A stretch of 64,000 nucleotides of DNA from Aequorivita todarodis (GTDB lineage Bacteria; Bacteroidota; Bacteroidia; Flavobacteriales; Flavobacteriaceae). The DNA lies in contig NZ_JAQQTG010000006.1 of the NCBI RefSeq assembly GCF_028561335.1, positions 62,317 to 126,316 on the forward strand. Direction: 5' to 3'. Below are positions 49,311 to 58,974 of this stretch, piece after piece (position 1 is the stretch's first letter; each line of letters opens with the position of its first letter). A program made the position numbers and the translations under genes. The notes under the pieces are model-generated. The model did no database searches. It was not told where the DNA came from and worked only from the letters and a program-made list of their open reading frames with translations.

Positions 49311-52193
49311 ATGAAAATGAAAACTATTACAAAAACGATTCTTTTGTTGCCGATATTTTTCTTCGGAATGTTTATGACAGCACAGGAATATTTTGGAACA
49401 ACCACTTTTGGCGACGGCTCCATTGACTTTGCCTATCGTTCGGCCATGGACAGCCAAGGCAATGTGTATGCGTCTGGTATTTACTCGGGAACCATTACCA
49501 TTGGCAACTCCATAACTTGGGCGGGCGGAAATGCAGATGGTTTTTTGGCGAAATATGACAACGACGGAAACCCCGTTTGGGTAAAAGGCTTTGGAGGTGG
49601 TTTTGACGACGTAGCCGTGGATGTAGCCGTAGATGCAAATGACAATCTGTATATTACCGGATATTTTCAAGGTGCGGGCTCACAGGCCTTTGATGCCGAC
49701 CCGGGACCGGGAGTATATTTATTGGAACAATTATCGCCCTTTTTGAGCCGTGATTGCTTCATCATAAAACTGGATAGCAATGGCGATTTCGTTTGGGCAA
49801 AACAAGTAAGTAACCCGGCGGGCGCAAACGTAAACGAGGATTCCAAATCCATAGAAGTTGACAGTGCCGGAAATGTATATATTGGCGGAAGCTTTGTATA
49901 TGCCGATTTTGACCCGGATCCAAATACTTCTTTTGAATTATTTTCAACCAATGGCGGTGCATCGCCTGATGGATTTTTGTTGAAATTGGATACCGATGGA
50001 AATTTTGTTTGGGTAAAGACCTTTGGTTCCACCGGAATTGTGGATGTAGTTGATATGGAATTTGATGCCAACGAAGACATCCTTATCGGCGGAAGATTCC
50101 GAAATACGGTTGATTTGGATCCAAATGCTGGAACTTCAACATTTACTTCAAACGGCGGTGATGATCTTTTTATGGCAAAACTTTCTTCAGATGGCGATTA
50201 TATCTGGGGCCAGGCCTTTGGTGGCACAGGTTTGGACGTCTTTAAATCGATTCACGACCTGCCTTCCGGAGTTTATGTGGAAGGAATGTTCTCCGGCACG
50301 GTCGATTTAGACCCGACGACCGGCACCAACACCCAAGTTTCCAACGGCCCTTGGGATGCTTTTTTGAGCAAATTTGATACTGACGGAAATTATGCCTTCA
50401 GTTACGTATTGGGCGGGGAAACCACAGATTTTGAGCATTTTTACGATCTAACCGAAGGCTTCAACGGAAATCTTTTCGCTACGGGCTCCTTCAACGGTAC
50501 AACTGATTTTGACAATAGCGCTGCAGAAGCCCTAACCACTTCAAACGGAAAAAGCGACAATTTTCTATTGGAAATGACCCCTGCCGGGGAATACGTAAAC
50601 CATTGGACCATTGGCGGCGATAATACCGAGGATGTGCCGCAGGTGTATTTCAACAATAGCAACCAGATTTTAACTATGGGTTCCTTCCGAAGCTCCTCGG
50701 TTGATTTTAACCCTTTTGCCGGAGAGGATATTATAAACGTGGTAGGTTTTTATGACGGATATTTTTCACGCTACAATCTTTACAACAACGGAAACGACAA
50801 TTGCAGTAGTGCCATAGCCGTAACCTGTGGCGATACAATTACTGGTGAAACCATTAACGATACCGATTCTGGAGGAAACCCTGCGAATGATGAATTTTAT
50901 TCGTTCACGGGCAACGGCACTTCACAATTTGTAACCCTTTCCCTTTGTGCGGGTACCGATTTTGATACCGTAATCCGGGTTTTTGAGGATTGCACCCTTG
51001 CCAATGAAATAGCGATGAACGACGATAGTTGCGGGATTCAATCAGAACTTACCTTTCTTTCCGACGGCACTTCTACCTATTATATTATGGTTGAAGGTTT
51101 TGGCTCCAACAACGGCAACTTTACCTTGGCGGTAAGCTGCGAGGATCTTGCCGTAAACGACGAATGCGAAAATGCCTTGCCAATAGCTTGTGGCGAAACC
51201 GTTACAGGAACAACTGCCAATGCAACTTTTGATGCTTCTGCCCCAGCCTGTGGCGGCGTTGATATTACCGGGCCTGGCGTTTGGTATGAATTTGCCGACA
51301 ACAGCGGTCTGGTTACAGATTACACCATTTCACTTTGCAACGGAACTGATTACGACAGTAAATTGACTGTTTATTCGGGTGCTTGCGGAGCGTTGGTTTG
51401 CGAAACCGCTAACGATGATGCTTGCGGACTTCAATCTGAAGTTTCTTTCCAAAGCGATGGAAATACTACTTACTACATTTTGGTCCACGGTTTCTTGAAT
51501 GCTACCGGAAACTTTACATTGAATGTAGATTGTACGCCAGTGCCTCCACCGAATGATATGATTGCCAACGCCATTGATGTGGACCAAATTGGTTTTCCTT
51601 ACACAGATCCTGCAGTTGCAACGCCTGCAGCGACCACTGAAAATGGAAATCCAAACAATTGCGATCTTACAGGAGCTAATGGCGTTTGGTATAAATTCAC
51701 AACAAACGTTGACGGAAATGCAGACGCAACCATTGTTACCCCAGCGGGTGCAAGCTCAGTAACTTTTTATACCGCTGCTGACGAAAATGCTACGGAAACC
51801 GATTTGACTTTGGTGGACCAAAATTCAAACCAATGTGCCCCGGGCACTTCATCCTCAATATTCACATTGGCTAACCAGACTTATTACGTTTTTGTAATGA
51901 ACACTGGCGGAATAACCGATATACTTATCAATGCCACCGTACTTGGTGTTGAAGACAATACGCTGGATGGCTTTAGCTTTTATCCAAACCCAACTAGCGA
52001 TGTAGTTAACTTAAAAGCTTCTTCAATTATAGAAAATGCTGCGATTTACAACATTTTGGGTCAAAGTGTAATTGAAATGGACAACAACTCAAACACCATG
52101 GAATTAAATGTTTCAAACCTGGCTGCCGGAACTTATATTCTAAAAGTTTCCGTAAACGGCGAAGTTGGAACCTATAAAGTGATTAAGGACTAA
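49311..52193 (+). CDS. Secreted T9SS protein with beta-propeller and PPC-like domains
   Basis: 960 residues. Signal peptide about 1-24. First part (about 25-485) is a series of SBBP-like propeller blades with repeats such as DSQGNVYASGIY, FLAKYDNDGNPVWVKGFG and DSAGNVYIGGSF. Then two or three PPC-like domains (about 495-870) with NDNCSSAIAVTCGDT, NDECENALPIACGET and paired Cys residues. The C-terminus (about 885-960), FSFYPNPTSDVVNL to YILKVSVNGEVGTYKVIKD, is a type A sorting domain. It lies 23 bases after the response regulator and is probably in its operon. Confidence 0.9.
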   Translation: MKMKTITKTILLLPIFFFGMFMTAQEYFGTTTFGDGSIDFAYRSAMDSQGNVYASGIYSGTITIGNSITWAGGNADGFLAKYDNDGNPVWVKGFGGGFDDVAVDVAVDANDNLYITGYFQGAGSQAFDADPGPGVYLLEQLSPFLSRDCFIIKLDSNGDFVWAKQVSNPAGANVNEDSKSIEVDSAGNVYIGGSFVYADFDPDPNTSFELFSTNGGASPDGFLLKLDTDGNFVWVKTFGSTGIVDVVDMEFDANEDILIGGRFRNTVDLDPNAGTSTFTSNGGDDLFMAKLSSDGDYIWGQAFGGTGLDVFKSIHDLPSGVYVEGMFSGTVDLDPTTGTNTQVSNGPWDAFLSKFDTDGNYAFSYVLGGETTDFEHFYDLTEGFNGNLFATGSFNGTTDFDNSAAEALTTSNGKSDNFLLEMTPAGEYVNHWTIGGDNTEDVPQVYFNNSNQILTMGSFRSSSVDFNPFAGEDIINVVGFYDGYFSRYNLYNNGNDNCSSAIAVTCGDTITGETINDTDSGGNPANDEFYSFTGNGTSQFVTLSLCAGTDFDTVIRVFEDCTLANEIAMNDDSCGIQSELTFLSDGTSTYYIMVEGFGSNNGNFTLAVSCEDLAVNDECENALPIACGETVTGTTANATFDASAPACGGVDITGPGVWYEFADNSGLVTDYTISLCNGTDYDSKLTVYSGACGALVCETANDDACGLQSEVSFQSDGNTTYYILVHGFLNATGNFTLNVDCTPVPPPNDMIANAIDVDQIGFPYTDPAVATPAATTENGNPNNCDLTGANGVWYKFTTNVDGNADATIVTPAGASSVTFYTAADENATETDLTLVDQNSNQCAPGTSSSIFTLANQTYYVFVMNTGGITDILINATVLGVEDNTLDGFSFYPNPTSDVVNLKASSIIENAAIYNILGQSVIEMDNNSNTMELNVSNLAAGTYILKVSVNGEVGTYKVIKD

Positions 52194-52220
52194 TTTTCAT
52201 AATTAGATTTAGTTGATAAG

Positions 52221-52253
52221 GCAGGCCTGTATTTTTAAGGCCTGCTTTTTTTA
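52221..52253 (+). terminator. Intrinsic terminator after the second T9SS gene
   Basis: GCAGGCCT (52221-52228) pairs with AGGCCTGC (52238-52245) around a nine-base loop, followed by seven T. It ends the kinase/regulator/T9SS unit; on the minus strand the T-run is missing. Confidence 0.85.
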
Positions 52254-53045
52254 ATTGATAACCTGGCCACCATTCAAACCCCCAGGAGATTCAGCCGAAG
52301 GAGCGTTCCATATAAAATCACCGTAACTGTTTCCAGTACCCTTGAGTTGTAAGGAAAGTCCTGCAGGATCAGATCCATTTTCGAAAACTCCAATATCGGT
52401 AGATGTAATTCCATTTGCAGAACCAGCAGTTGCTGTAAAAGTTCCTTCATAACTGAGAAATTGAATTACTATTCCGTTTTTAACGATTGCTATTCCGTCT
52501 GGTCCATTTTGAAAGGGCCCAGCAGTTGAAAAAGAATATGTTCCAATTCCATTGGATTGATCCGGAATTATCCCATTTAATGCTATTGTTCTATAATTGG
52601 TACCCGTAGCACCACTATATAATTCAAGTGAATAAAGAGATAAATCTGTTCCTGCTGGCCCCGCAATCTCGATAAACTCCCCAACATCTATTCCTGCATT
52701 ATCATAATGAAATTCATTGATCCAGATTTCTGGAGAAGGAATCGTTACGCAGTAAATATCATTCCAGACTCCTCCATCCCATATTTGTAGACAACTTTGT
52801 CCATTCCCATTGTTCATGACAAAAACTAATAGTCCCGCGTCGGATATATTGGGAATTATTGCATTACGTGCAGGAATGTTCGGAACCCGAGGGGGCATGA
52901 AACCTTTGTAGGTATTGCCGCCATCAGAAGTGCTGCTAACTTCAAGCATTGATGCGGTTGATGGTGTAGTTGTGCCAATCCCCACTTGGCAATAAGAAAC
53001 TTTTGCAATGGCTGCAATAACGAAGATTAAAAGTGAATTTTTCAT
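52251..53045 (-). CDS. Secreted protein with lamin-tail-like domain
   Basis: 264 residues. Signal peptide about 1-19 ending SYCQ, followed by VGIGTTTPSTASMLEVSSTSDGG and GFMPPRVPN, a module common in flavobacterial surface proteins (ending in a CLQIWDGGVWND-type unit). From about 108 the sequence WINEFHYDNAGIDVGEFIEIAG resembles the start of a lamin-tail domain, with a beta-rich end (LSLYSLELYSG, FLSYEGTFTATAGSANG). No T9SS sorting signal. Possible cell-surface or nucleic-acid-binding role; unknown. Confidence 0.75.
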   Translation of the reverse strand: MKNSLLIFVIAAIAKVSYCQVGIGTTTPSTASMLEVSSTSDGGNTYKGFMPPRVPNIPARNAIIPNISDAGLLVFVMNNGNGQSCLQIWDGGVWNDIYCVTIPSPEIWINEFHYDNAGIDVGEFIEIAGPAGTDLSLYSLELYSGATGTNYRTIALNGIIPDQSNGIGTYSFSTAGPFQNGPDGIAIVKNGIVIQFLSYEGTFTATAGSANGITSTDIGVFENGSDPAGLSLQLKGTGNSYGDFIWNAPSAESPGGLNGGQVIN

Positions 53046-53241
53046 AACTATGTGTTTTACATAGCTAAGAAGGAAACGGTTCAGAAATATAGATTGGGTC
53101 TATGTTTCTGGGGAGAATTATAAATTTAATAAAAACTTTTTTTCCTACAAAATATTTAAAATGATAAATTAAGGGAAACAAAAGTGGCCTCCAAAGAAAA
53201 AATGAAGGTTAAAATGATTTATTCAAGAAATTGAATACTCG

Positions 53242-54687
53242 TTATGAATCCAGATCAAAAGTTTCCGAAGGATTCTCGTGGGGTACATAATTCAGCATGT
53301 CCTCCCCTTTTGCGATTATGGTACAAACCGTGGCGTCGCCGGTAACGTTCACGACCGTGCGGAACATATCCAAAATACGATCTACGGGAAAAATAATAGC
53401 AATCCAGGCTGGGTTCAACCCAACCGATTCCAAAACGATGATAAGCATGACCAAGCCCGCACTTGGCACCGCAGCGGAACCAATTGATGCCAATGTTGCG
53501 GTAAGTACAATGGTTAGTTGTTGCCCTAAAGTTAAATCAATCATATGCAATTGGGCAAGAAAGACCACGGCAACAGCTTGGTACAGACAGGTTCCGTCCA
53601 TATTTACGGTGGCGCCGATGGGCAGGACGAAACTGGTTATTTTTTTATCCACCCCCAGATTTTCCTCTACACATTCCATAGTTACGGGCAGGGTGGCCGC
53701 ACTGCTTGAGGTGGAAAATGCCAAGGTCTGTGCGGGAGCCATCGCTTTAAAAAAGCCTTTGTAGGGAATTTTCTTTACAAAAAGTTTCATCAGTAATGGA
53801 TAGACTATAAAAATCATCAACATAAGGCCCAAAAACACGGTAAGCGAGTACCAACTTAGCCCCTTAAATATTTCATACACTTTCCCTATATCGTCGCCTG
53901 CCATTTTGCTCACAACCCCTGCCAATAGTGCAAATACGAAGAAGGGAGCGGCCTGCATCACCAAATCGACCATTTTTAGGAAAACCTCCATGGCACTGTC
54001 CATAAAATCGGTCACGGGCTTTGACTTTTCATTCGGAATCAACAGCAGACAGACGCCGAAAAATATTCCGAAGAAAATAATCTGCAGCATCAATCCATTG
54101 TCCGTCAAGGAAAAGAAAAAGTTTTCGGGCACTATATCCACTAAAGGTTGAAGGGGGGTGCTTTCTTTGGTCTTTTGGGCGGTTTCCATTTTTTCGGCCA
54201 CCGAGGCATCTTTTAGCTCCCCTCTTGAAAGGTCTGTTATTTTCTGGGCTCTTTCAAAGAATGCCGGATCCTGCAGATAATTGATGCCGTCCTTTACCTC
54301 GTGGCCTTCCGAAGCCGACCAGATTTCATAGCTTATACGATTATCGATCCTGCTTTGTTCGTCAATCAGTTTTCCGGGTTTAATGACGTTTACCAATAGT
54401 AATCCCATAGTAACCGCAAAAAGAGTGGTAATCAGGTAGGCCAAAAGCGTCTTCCCTCCCATTCTACCCAGACTTGTGGGATCGCCAATATTTGCCACTC
54501 CACTGATAATGGAAACCAAAACCAAAGGCACGGCAATCAATTTCAACAAATTGATGAAAATTTTCCCGAAGGGTGCTATCCAGTCTATCGTAAATTCACT
54601 CCACCCCAACTGGCTGCTGAGCAAGGCCCAAATGATCCCTAAAATAAGTCCGATGATTATTTTCCAGTGAAGTGCGAGTTTTTTCAT
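53242..54687 (-). CDS. Dicarboxylate/amino acid:cation symporter
   Basis: 481 residues, DAACS (GltP/DctA-like) family. Conserved segments: FINLLKLIAVPLVLVSIISGVAN, AFSTSSSAATLPVTMECVEENLGV (Ser-rich hairpin), LPIGATVNMDGTCLYQAVAVVFLAQ, and the last VDRILDMFRTVVNVTGDATVCTII with substrate-coordinating Asp and Asn. A soluble insertion of about 85 residues lies between helices (about 115-195), Lys/Glu rich. It takes up dicarboxylates or acidic amino acids with Na+ or H+. Monocistronic, upstream of and near aroC on the same strand. Confidence 0.93.
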   Translation of the reverse strand: MKKLALHWKIIIGLILGIIWALLSSQLGWSEFTIDWIAPFGKIFINLLKLIAVPLVLVSIISGVANIGDPTSLGRMGGKTLLAYLITTLFAVTMGLLLVNVIKPGKLIDEQSRIDNRISYEIWSASEGHEVKDGINYLQDPAFFERAQKITDLSRGELKDASVAEKMETAQKTKESTPLQPLVDIVPENFFFSLTDNGLMLQIIFFGIFFGVCLLLIPNEKSKPVTDFMDSAMEVFLKMVDLVMQAAPFFVFALLAGVVSKMAGDDIGKVYEIFKGLSWYSLTVFLGLMLMIFIVYPLLMKLFVKKIPYKGFFKAMAPAQTLAFSTSSSAATLPVTMECVEENLGVDKKITSFVLPIGATVNMDGTCLYQAVAVVFLAQLHMIDLTLGQQLTIVLTATLASIGSAAVPSAGLVMLIIVLESVGLNPAWIAIIFPVDRILDMFRTVVNVTGDATVCTIIAKGEDMLNYVPHENPSETFDLDS

Positions 54688-54743
54688 AGCTATTCCCCGC
54701 GCAGACGGGGATCTTTTTAGTTAATATTTATTTTATTCAAAAG

Positions 54744-55808
54744 TCAAAGTTTCGAAATTTTATTCAACAGCCAAAAATCGGCAAGGACCAATGCTGCCAT
54801 TGCCTCCACAATTGGCACGGCCCGCGGCACAACGCAGGGGTCGTGACGGCCTTTGCCTTCTGCCGTGGCTTTGTTTCCTTTGCTATCTATAGTTTCCTGT
54901 TTTTGCATAATGGTAGCTACGGGTTTAAAAGCCACTTTAAAATAGATGTCTTCCCCATTGCTGATTCCACCCTGAATTCCCCCGCTGTGGTTTGTTTTTG
55001 TACTGCCGTCCTCGTTAAATGAATCATTGTGGACACTGCCTTTCATTGCTGTTCCTGCGAAACCGCTTCCGTATTCAAAACCTTTTACGGCGTTTATGGA
55101 AAGCATTGCCTTGCCAAGCTCGGCGTGCAGTTTGTCGAAAACCGGTTCTCCCAAACCGACGGGCACATTTTGGATAACACCGCTAACGGTTCCACCAACG
55201 GTATCGCCTTCTTTTCGAATGGATTTTATGTAATTTTCCATTTTGGAAGCCATTGCGGCATCGGGACATCGCACCGGATTTTTTTCGATTTCTGAAAAAT
55301 CTACTTCGGAATAAGGTTTTGTAAGTTCCATTTCGCCTACGGAAGAAACGTATGCCTTGATTTTGATGCCTTTCAACAACTGTTTTGCGATTGCTCCCGC
55401 CACAACCCTGCAAGCAGTTTCGCGCGCCGAGGAACGGCCGCCGCCGCGATAGTCGCGGATTCCGTATTTTTTATCATAGGTAAAATCGGCATGCGACGGG
55501 CGGTAAACGTCTTTTATATGGCTGTAATCCTTGCTTTTTTGGTCGGTATTTTCAATGAGGAAACCGATGGGCGTGCCAGTGGTTTTACCTTCAAAAATTC
55601 CTGAGAGAAACTTTACCGCGTCCTCTTCCTTCCGTTGGGTAACGATTGCGGACTGGCCGGGTTTGCGGCGTTGCATTTCAGTATTAATCGCTTCAAAATC
55701 GAGGGAAAGTCCGGCGGGGCAACCGTCTATAATTCCGCCAATGGCCGCTCCGTGCGATTCGCCAAAGGTGGTGAGTTTAAAAATCTTTCCGAAGGAATTG
55801 CCCGCCAT
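54744..55808 (-). CDS. aroC: Chorismate synthase
   Basis: 354 residues. Final step of the shikimate pathway: removal of phosphate from EPSP with FMN as catalyst. Signatures [19 protein letters not shown] near the N-terminus, [33 protein letters not shown] and the [18 protein letters not shown] motif near the C-terminus. The start codon follows a low-complexity spacer on its 5' side; the symporter gene lies downstream on the same strand. Confidence 0.96.
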   Translation of the reverse strand: MAGNSFGKIFKLTTFGESHGAAIGGIIDGCPAGLSLDFEAINTEMQRRKPGQSAIVTQRKEEDAVKFLSGIFEGKTTGTPIGFLIENTDQKSKDYSHIKDVYRPSHADFTYDKKYGIRDYRGGGRSSARETACRVVAGAIAKQLLKGIKIKAYVSSVGEMELTKPYSEVDFSEIEKNPVRCPDAAMASKMENYIKSIRKEGDTVGGTVSGVIQNVPVGLGEPVFDKLHAELGKAMLSINAVKGFEYGSGFAGTAMKGSVHNDSFNEDGSTKTNHSGGIQGGISNGEDIYFKVAFKPVATIMQKQETIDSKGNKATAEGKGRHDPCVVPRAVPIVEAMAALVLADFWLLNKISKL

Positions 55809-55844
55809 AGGTTGGTTTTCAACAAATGTAAACTTTCGGGTTTA

Positions 55845-55915
55845 ATTATTCAAGATTCACGGTTTAAAATTCAGGATTCTCGATTTTGCGTTCAAAATTC
55901 TGCGAATGCCAATTG
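55845..55915. repeat. Low-complexity GAATTTTGAA/GAATCTTGAAT repeats before aroC
   Basis: Read in the aroC direction, several units such as GAATTTTGAA, GAATCCTGAATTTT and GAATCTTGAAT occur just upstream of the aroC start. They belong to the same family as the repeats at 4228-4268 before hisD and have the same orientation relative to the downstream gene. Confidence 0.7.
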
Positions 55916-55977
55916 AAATGGACGAAGACGTAAGGGAGCCTAGACGAAAACGAATCAAGGCTGGAAAAATTTCGCAA

Positions 55978-57321
55978 TCAATAAACCTGCATCCCTATTT
56001 GAAGTGGTTCAGAATTGGGCTCTAGTGGCTTATTCATAAAATCATCGAGGTGTTTATCAATCTTTAATCCTTCCTTCTCTATTGTATCCATTCTTTTTTC
56101 AGTTTTTTCGATCCATTTTATTACTTGGGCACCTCCAAATAAATGGCTGGTCGGCAAAGGCTCTCCCATCTTTTTTAGTATCATTCCAACGGGGCAGTTT
56201 ACTTTATCCTGAAGTTTTATGAAATTGGCCAATAAGTTTGCATAAGGTGTTATCAGGGAGCCCACGCCTCCTCTTGGTTGCATCCATCCCACTAAATAAA
56301 GGCCCTTGTAGGTATCGTACATACTAAAACCGTAAACTTTTACATGTGCTTTTTCAACCCTACAGAGTTCTTTTGGAAGAAAGGGGAAAGCTGTCTTAAA
56401 GCCGGTTGCGTAAACAATGGTGTCAACATTCTCCCTACTGCCATCTTCAAATTCTACTTGATTTCCTAAAAATCTTTTTACGGCACCTTTAATTATGGTC
56501 CTTCCATGCTTCACGTGCATAAGGGTTTCGGTATTCACCGTAGGATGCCTGTCGAAAACCTTCGATTCTGGTTTGGGCAGTCCGTATTCCTTATGGCTCC
56601 CAATGGTAAGCTTAAGCATCATTTTTATTAAACTTTCCCTGAGCCAATCGGGTATTGGCGGCACTTTTAATGATGCCAATGGCTTGCCCATAAACGTTTT
56701 TGGAAAGATCCAGATACCACGGCGGACACTCAAAAAGTTTTTGGAACTTACCCGGGCTGATTCCGAAGCAATATCGAAGGCCGAATTGCCCGCGCCAATT
56801 ACCAGAACCCTCTTGTTTATTAATTGATCGGACGACTTGTAATCTTTGGAATGAAAAGTCTCACCCGTGAAATCACCATCATACTTTGGGAAATTTTTGC
56901 TCCAATGGTGGCCATTGCAAACTATTACTCCTTTGAAGGTTTTGGCTGTTTTATCTGAAAAGGTTACTTCCCATAAATTTTCGGTTATAGGATTAATGCG
57001 TATTACTTTAGTGTTGAATTGAATGGACTCAGTTAACCTGTAATGCGAGGCATAGCTTTGATAATACGCCAGCATTTGCCCACTACTCGGAAAATCGGGA
57101 TAATCCCCGGGCATTTTAAAATCGGGATATTCCATTACACTTCTGGCAGAGAGAATATGTGCCGATTTGTAGGTGCCGTGGTACCAGTTGCCACCTACAT
57201 CATCATCTGCATCTACTTGGTGATATGGAATTCCAGCCGCTTTGAACGATTTTGCAACCGCTAAACCAACGGGCCCTGCGCCAATTATTAAATGATGTGT
57301 ATTTAAGCGCTCACTTTTCAT
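55978..57321 (-). CDS. Flavin-containing monooxygenase
   Basis: 447 residues. First FAD motif IIGAGPVGLAVAKSF, a second nucleotide motif VLVIGAGNSAFDIA for NADPH, and the FMO identification motif about FTGETFHSKDYKS (FxGxxxHSxxY). ATGFKTAFPFLP is the typical late motif. Enzymes of this class oxygenate nucleophilic N or S atoms, or act as Baeyer-Villiger oxygenases; substrate unknown. A 175-base gap with a terminator separates it from the next gene upstream on the minus strand. Confidence 0.9.
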   Translation of the reverse strand: MKSERLNTHHLIIGAGPVGLAVAKSFKAAGIPYHQVDADDDVGGNWYHGTYKSAHILSARSVMEYPDFKMPGDYPDFPSSGQMLAYYQSYASHYRLTESIQFNTKVIRINPITENLWEVTFSDKTAKTFKGVIVCNGHHWSKNFPKYDGDFTGETFHSKDYKSSDQLINKRVLVIGAGNSAFDIASESARVSSKNFLSVRRGIWIFPKTFMGKPLASLKVPPIPDWLRESLIKMMLKLTIGSHKEYGLPKPESKVFDRHPTVNTETLMHVKHGRTIIKGAVKRFLGNQVEFEDGSRENVDTIVYATGFKTAFPFLPKELCRVEKAHVKVYGFSMYDTYKGLYLVGWMQPRGGVGSLITPYANLLANFIKLQDKVNCPVGMILKKMGEPLPTSHLFGGAQVIKWIEKTEKRMDTIEKEGLKIDKHLDDFMNKPLEPNSEPLQIGMQVY

Positions 57322-57442
57322 AGTTTAAGTATCGTATGTAGCTATTATAATGGATATAATAAACATTTTGGAATTGCAATTATTTGGTTTGTAAAATACA
57401 AAGGTTTTTTCAATGCCTTTGGATTTGATATTTTTTTATATG

Positions 57443-57474
57443 AAAAAGAGGATAATCAAAAAACGATTATCCTC
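57443..57474 (-). terminator. Intrinsic terminator after the GlcG-like gene
   Basis: On the minus strand GAGGATAATC (57474-57465) pairs perfectly with GATTATCCTC (57457-57448), followed by TTTTT (complement of 57443-57447). It lies about 20 bases past the stop of the GlcG-like gene. Confidence 0.85.
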
Positions 57475-57496
57475 TGAGGAAATAAAATACTATTTA

Positions 57497-57895
57497 TTAA
57501 ATTGCTTTTGAACCGGCTTCGGCAACTGCATGGTCATTTTCAACGGAGCTTCCGCTTACGCCAATGGCTCCTATTATTTCGCCTTTTGCGTTTTTAATTG
57601 GAATACCTCCTGGGAAAGTAATCAAACCTCCGTTGGAATGCTCAATGTTGTACAGGGAACCGCCGGGTTGCGATAATTCACCAACAATTCCAGTGTTCAT
57701 ATCGAAATAACGGGCTGTTTTTGCTTTTTTAATTGAAATGTCCAGCGAGCCCAACCAAGCGTCGTCCATACGGCCAAATGCTACCAGATTTGCCCCTGCA
57801 TCCACAATGGCGATGTTCATTTTAGTATCTATGGCCTTGGCTTTTTCCTTTGCCGTTGCAAGTGCTTTTTCTGCTTGTGCTAATGTAATATTCAT
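57497..57895 (-). CDS. GlcG/HbpS family haem-binding-like protein
   Basis: 132 residues. Conserved signature [35 protein letters not shown] and [22 protein letters not shown] identifies the GlcG/HbpS family (CO-dehydrogenase-like fold), members of which bind haem or are associated with glycolate or diol metabolism. No signal peptide. It ends in ...EAGSKAI. It has its own terminator, and an AraC gene lies on its 5' side, both on the minus strand. Confidence 0.88.
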   Translation of the reverse strand: MNITLAQAEKALATAKEKAKAIDTKMNIAIVDAGANLVAFGRMDDAWLGSLDISIKKAKTARYFDMNTGIVGELSQPGGSLYNIEHSNGGLITFPGGIPIKNAKGEIIGAIGVSGSSVENDHAVAEAGSKAI

Positions 57896-58026
57896 AATTT
57901 TCTGTGTTTAATTTGTTATTATTTCTGATGCAAATGTACCGCGGAAGTCCTCTTCTTGAATTACCAAAACAGGTCAATAGTTTATGAAAAAAGGTCAATT
58001 TTTGAAATTGGTTGATTATAGATTAA

Positions 58027-58869
58027 TCACAATGAGGAACTCCCGCTCGGGCTAAAACCAAACTTATTTTTAAAGGCAATGCTAAAATTCGAAAGGTTAT
58101 TGTACCCGAATTCCAGATACAACTCAGAGGGTTTACAAATCCCTTCTTCCAAAAGCCTTTTCGCTTTTTGGAGCCGTTTGTCCTGAAACCATTTCCCCGG
58201 AGAGGTTTTGTATTCCTTTATAAAATTTCTTTTGAACGTTGACAAACTCATGTTGCATAAAAACGCGACCTCGGCCAATCGCAGGTTGGAGTGAACCTTA
58301 CTTTCAACTACTTTTTTAAAAGTGGAACCTTCACTGCTTATTAAGGAATATAAATACTGCTCGAATCTTCTTCCGTATTTCTGAATGAGGTAGAGCATCA
58401 ATTCCTCAAACTTTACGGAAAGAAGGTTCTCCATAAAAATTGGCGGAGCATCGCTAATTGTGGATAATGAATTTAGATACGAGGTAATGTACGCATCATT
58501 TCCTATTATGAAATACGGCACTTCGCTCTTTGCAATGCCTTTGTTCGCTGTGTGTTTCGCTAAAAATTCAAGGAGTCTTTTTTCTGAAAAAAAGAAGAGC
58601 TTACAGTAGTAAATGGCTTCTGTGTCCAGTAGTTCCGTCCAAAGCCAATTTCCTTTTTTCAGAAGCAAGGATTGGTCCTTGTTTACCGCAACCGATGTTC
58701 CCGCAAAGTGAACTTGCTTCTTCCCAACCTGCAAAAAACTGAACATATTCATCCCCAAATTGACCTTGCTCTTTACCACATTATGCGTCATTTTAAAATC
58801 ATAGACGAAAAGATCCGGTCTTTTTTGTTTGTTGTCAAGGTAAATTTCGGGTATGTTTTCTATGGGCAT
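58027..58869 (-). CDS. AraC family transcriptional regulator
   Basis: 280 residues. The N-terminal region (about 1-165) is a sensing domain of unknown ligand. The C-terminal AraC DNA-binding domain (about 175-280) contains two helix-turn-helix units: LRLAEVAFLCNMSLSTFKRNFIKEYKTSPGKWFQDKRL and CKPSELYLEFGYNNLSNFSIAFKNKFGFSPSG. It lies directly upstream of the GlcG-like gene on the same strand with a 131-base gap, so it may control that gene and the FMO. Confidence 0.92.
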   Translation of the reverse strand: MPIENIPEIYLDNKQKRPDLFVYDFKMTHNVVKSKVNLGMNMFSFLQVGKKQVHFAGTSVAVNKDQSLLLKKGNWLWTELLDTEAIYYCKLFFFSEKRLLEFLAKHTANKGIAKSEVPYFIIGNDAYITSYLNSLSTISDAPPIFMENLLSVKFEELMLYLIQKYGRRFEQYLYSLISSEGSTFKKVVESKVHSNLRLAEVAFLCNMSLSTFKRNFIKEYKTSPGKWFQDKRLQKAKRLLEEGICKPSELYLEFGYNNLSNFSIAFKNKFGFSPSGSSSL

Positions 58870-58974
58870 TCCGGTGGTTTTCGAGTTACTGGCTACTTGT
58901 AAATATACAAAACCAGGTTAACTTAAGTTTACGTGATACGTGAAGCGTAGCGATTGGGGTTCTAACAGTTGAAA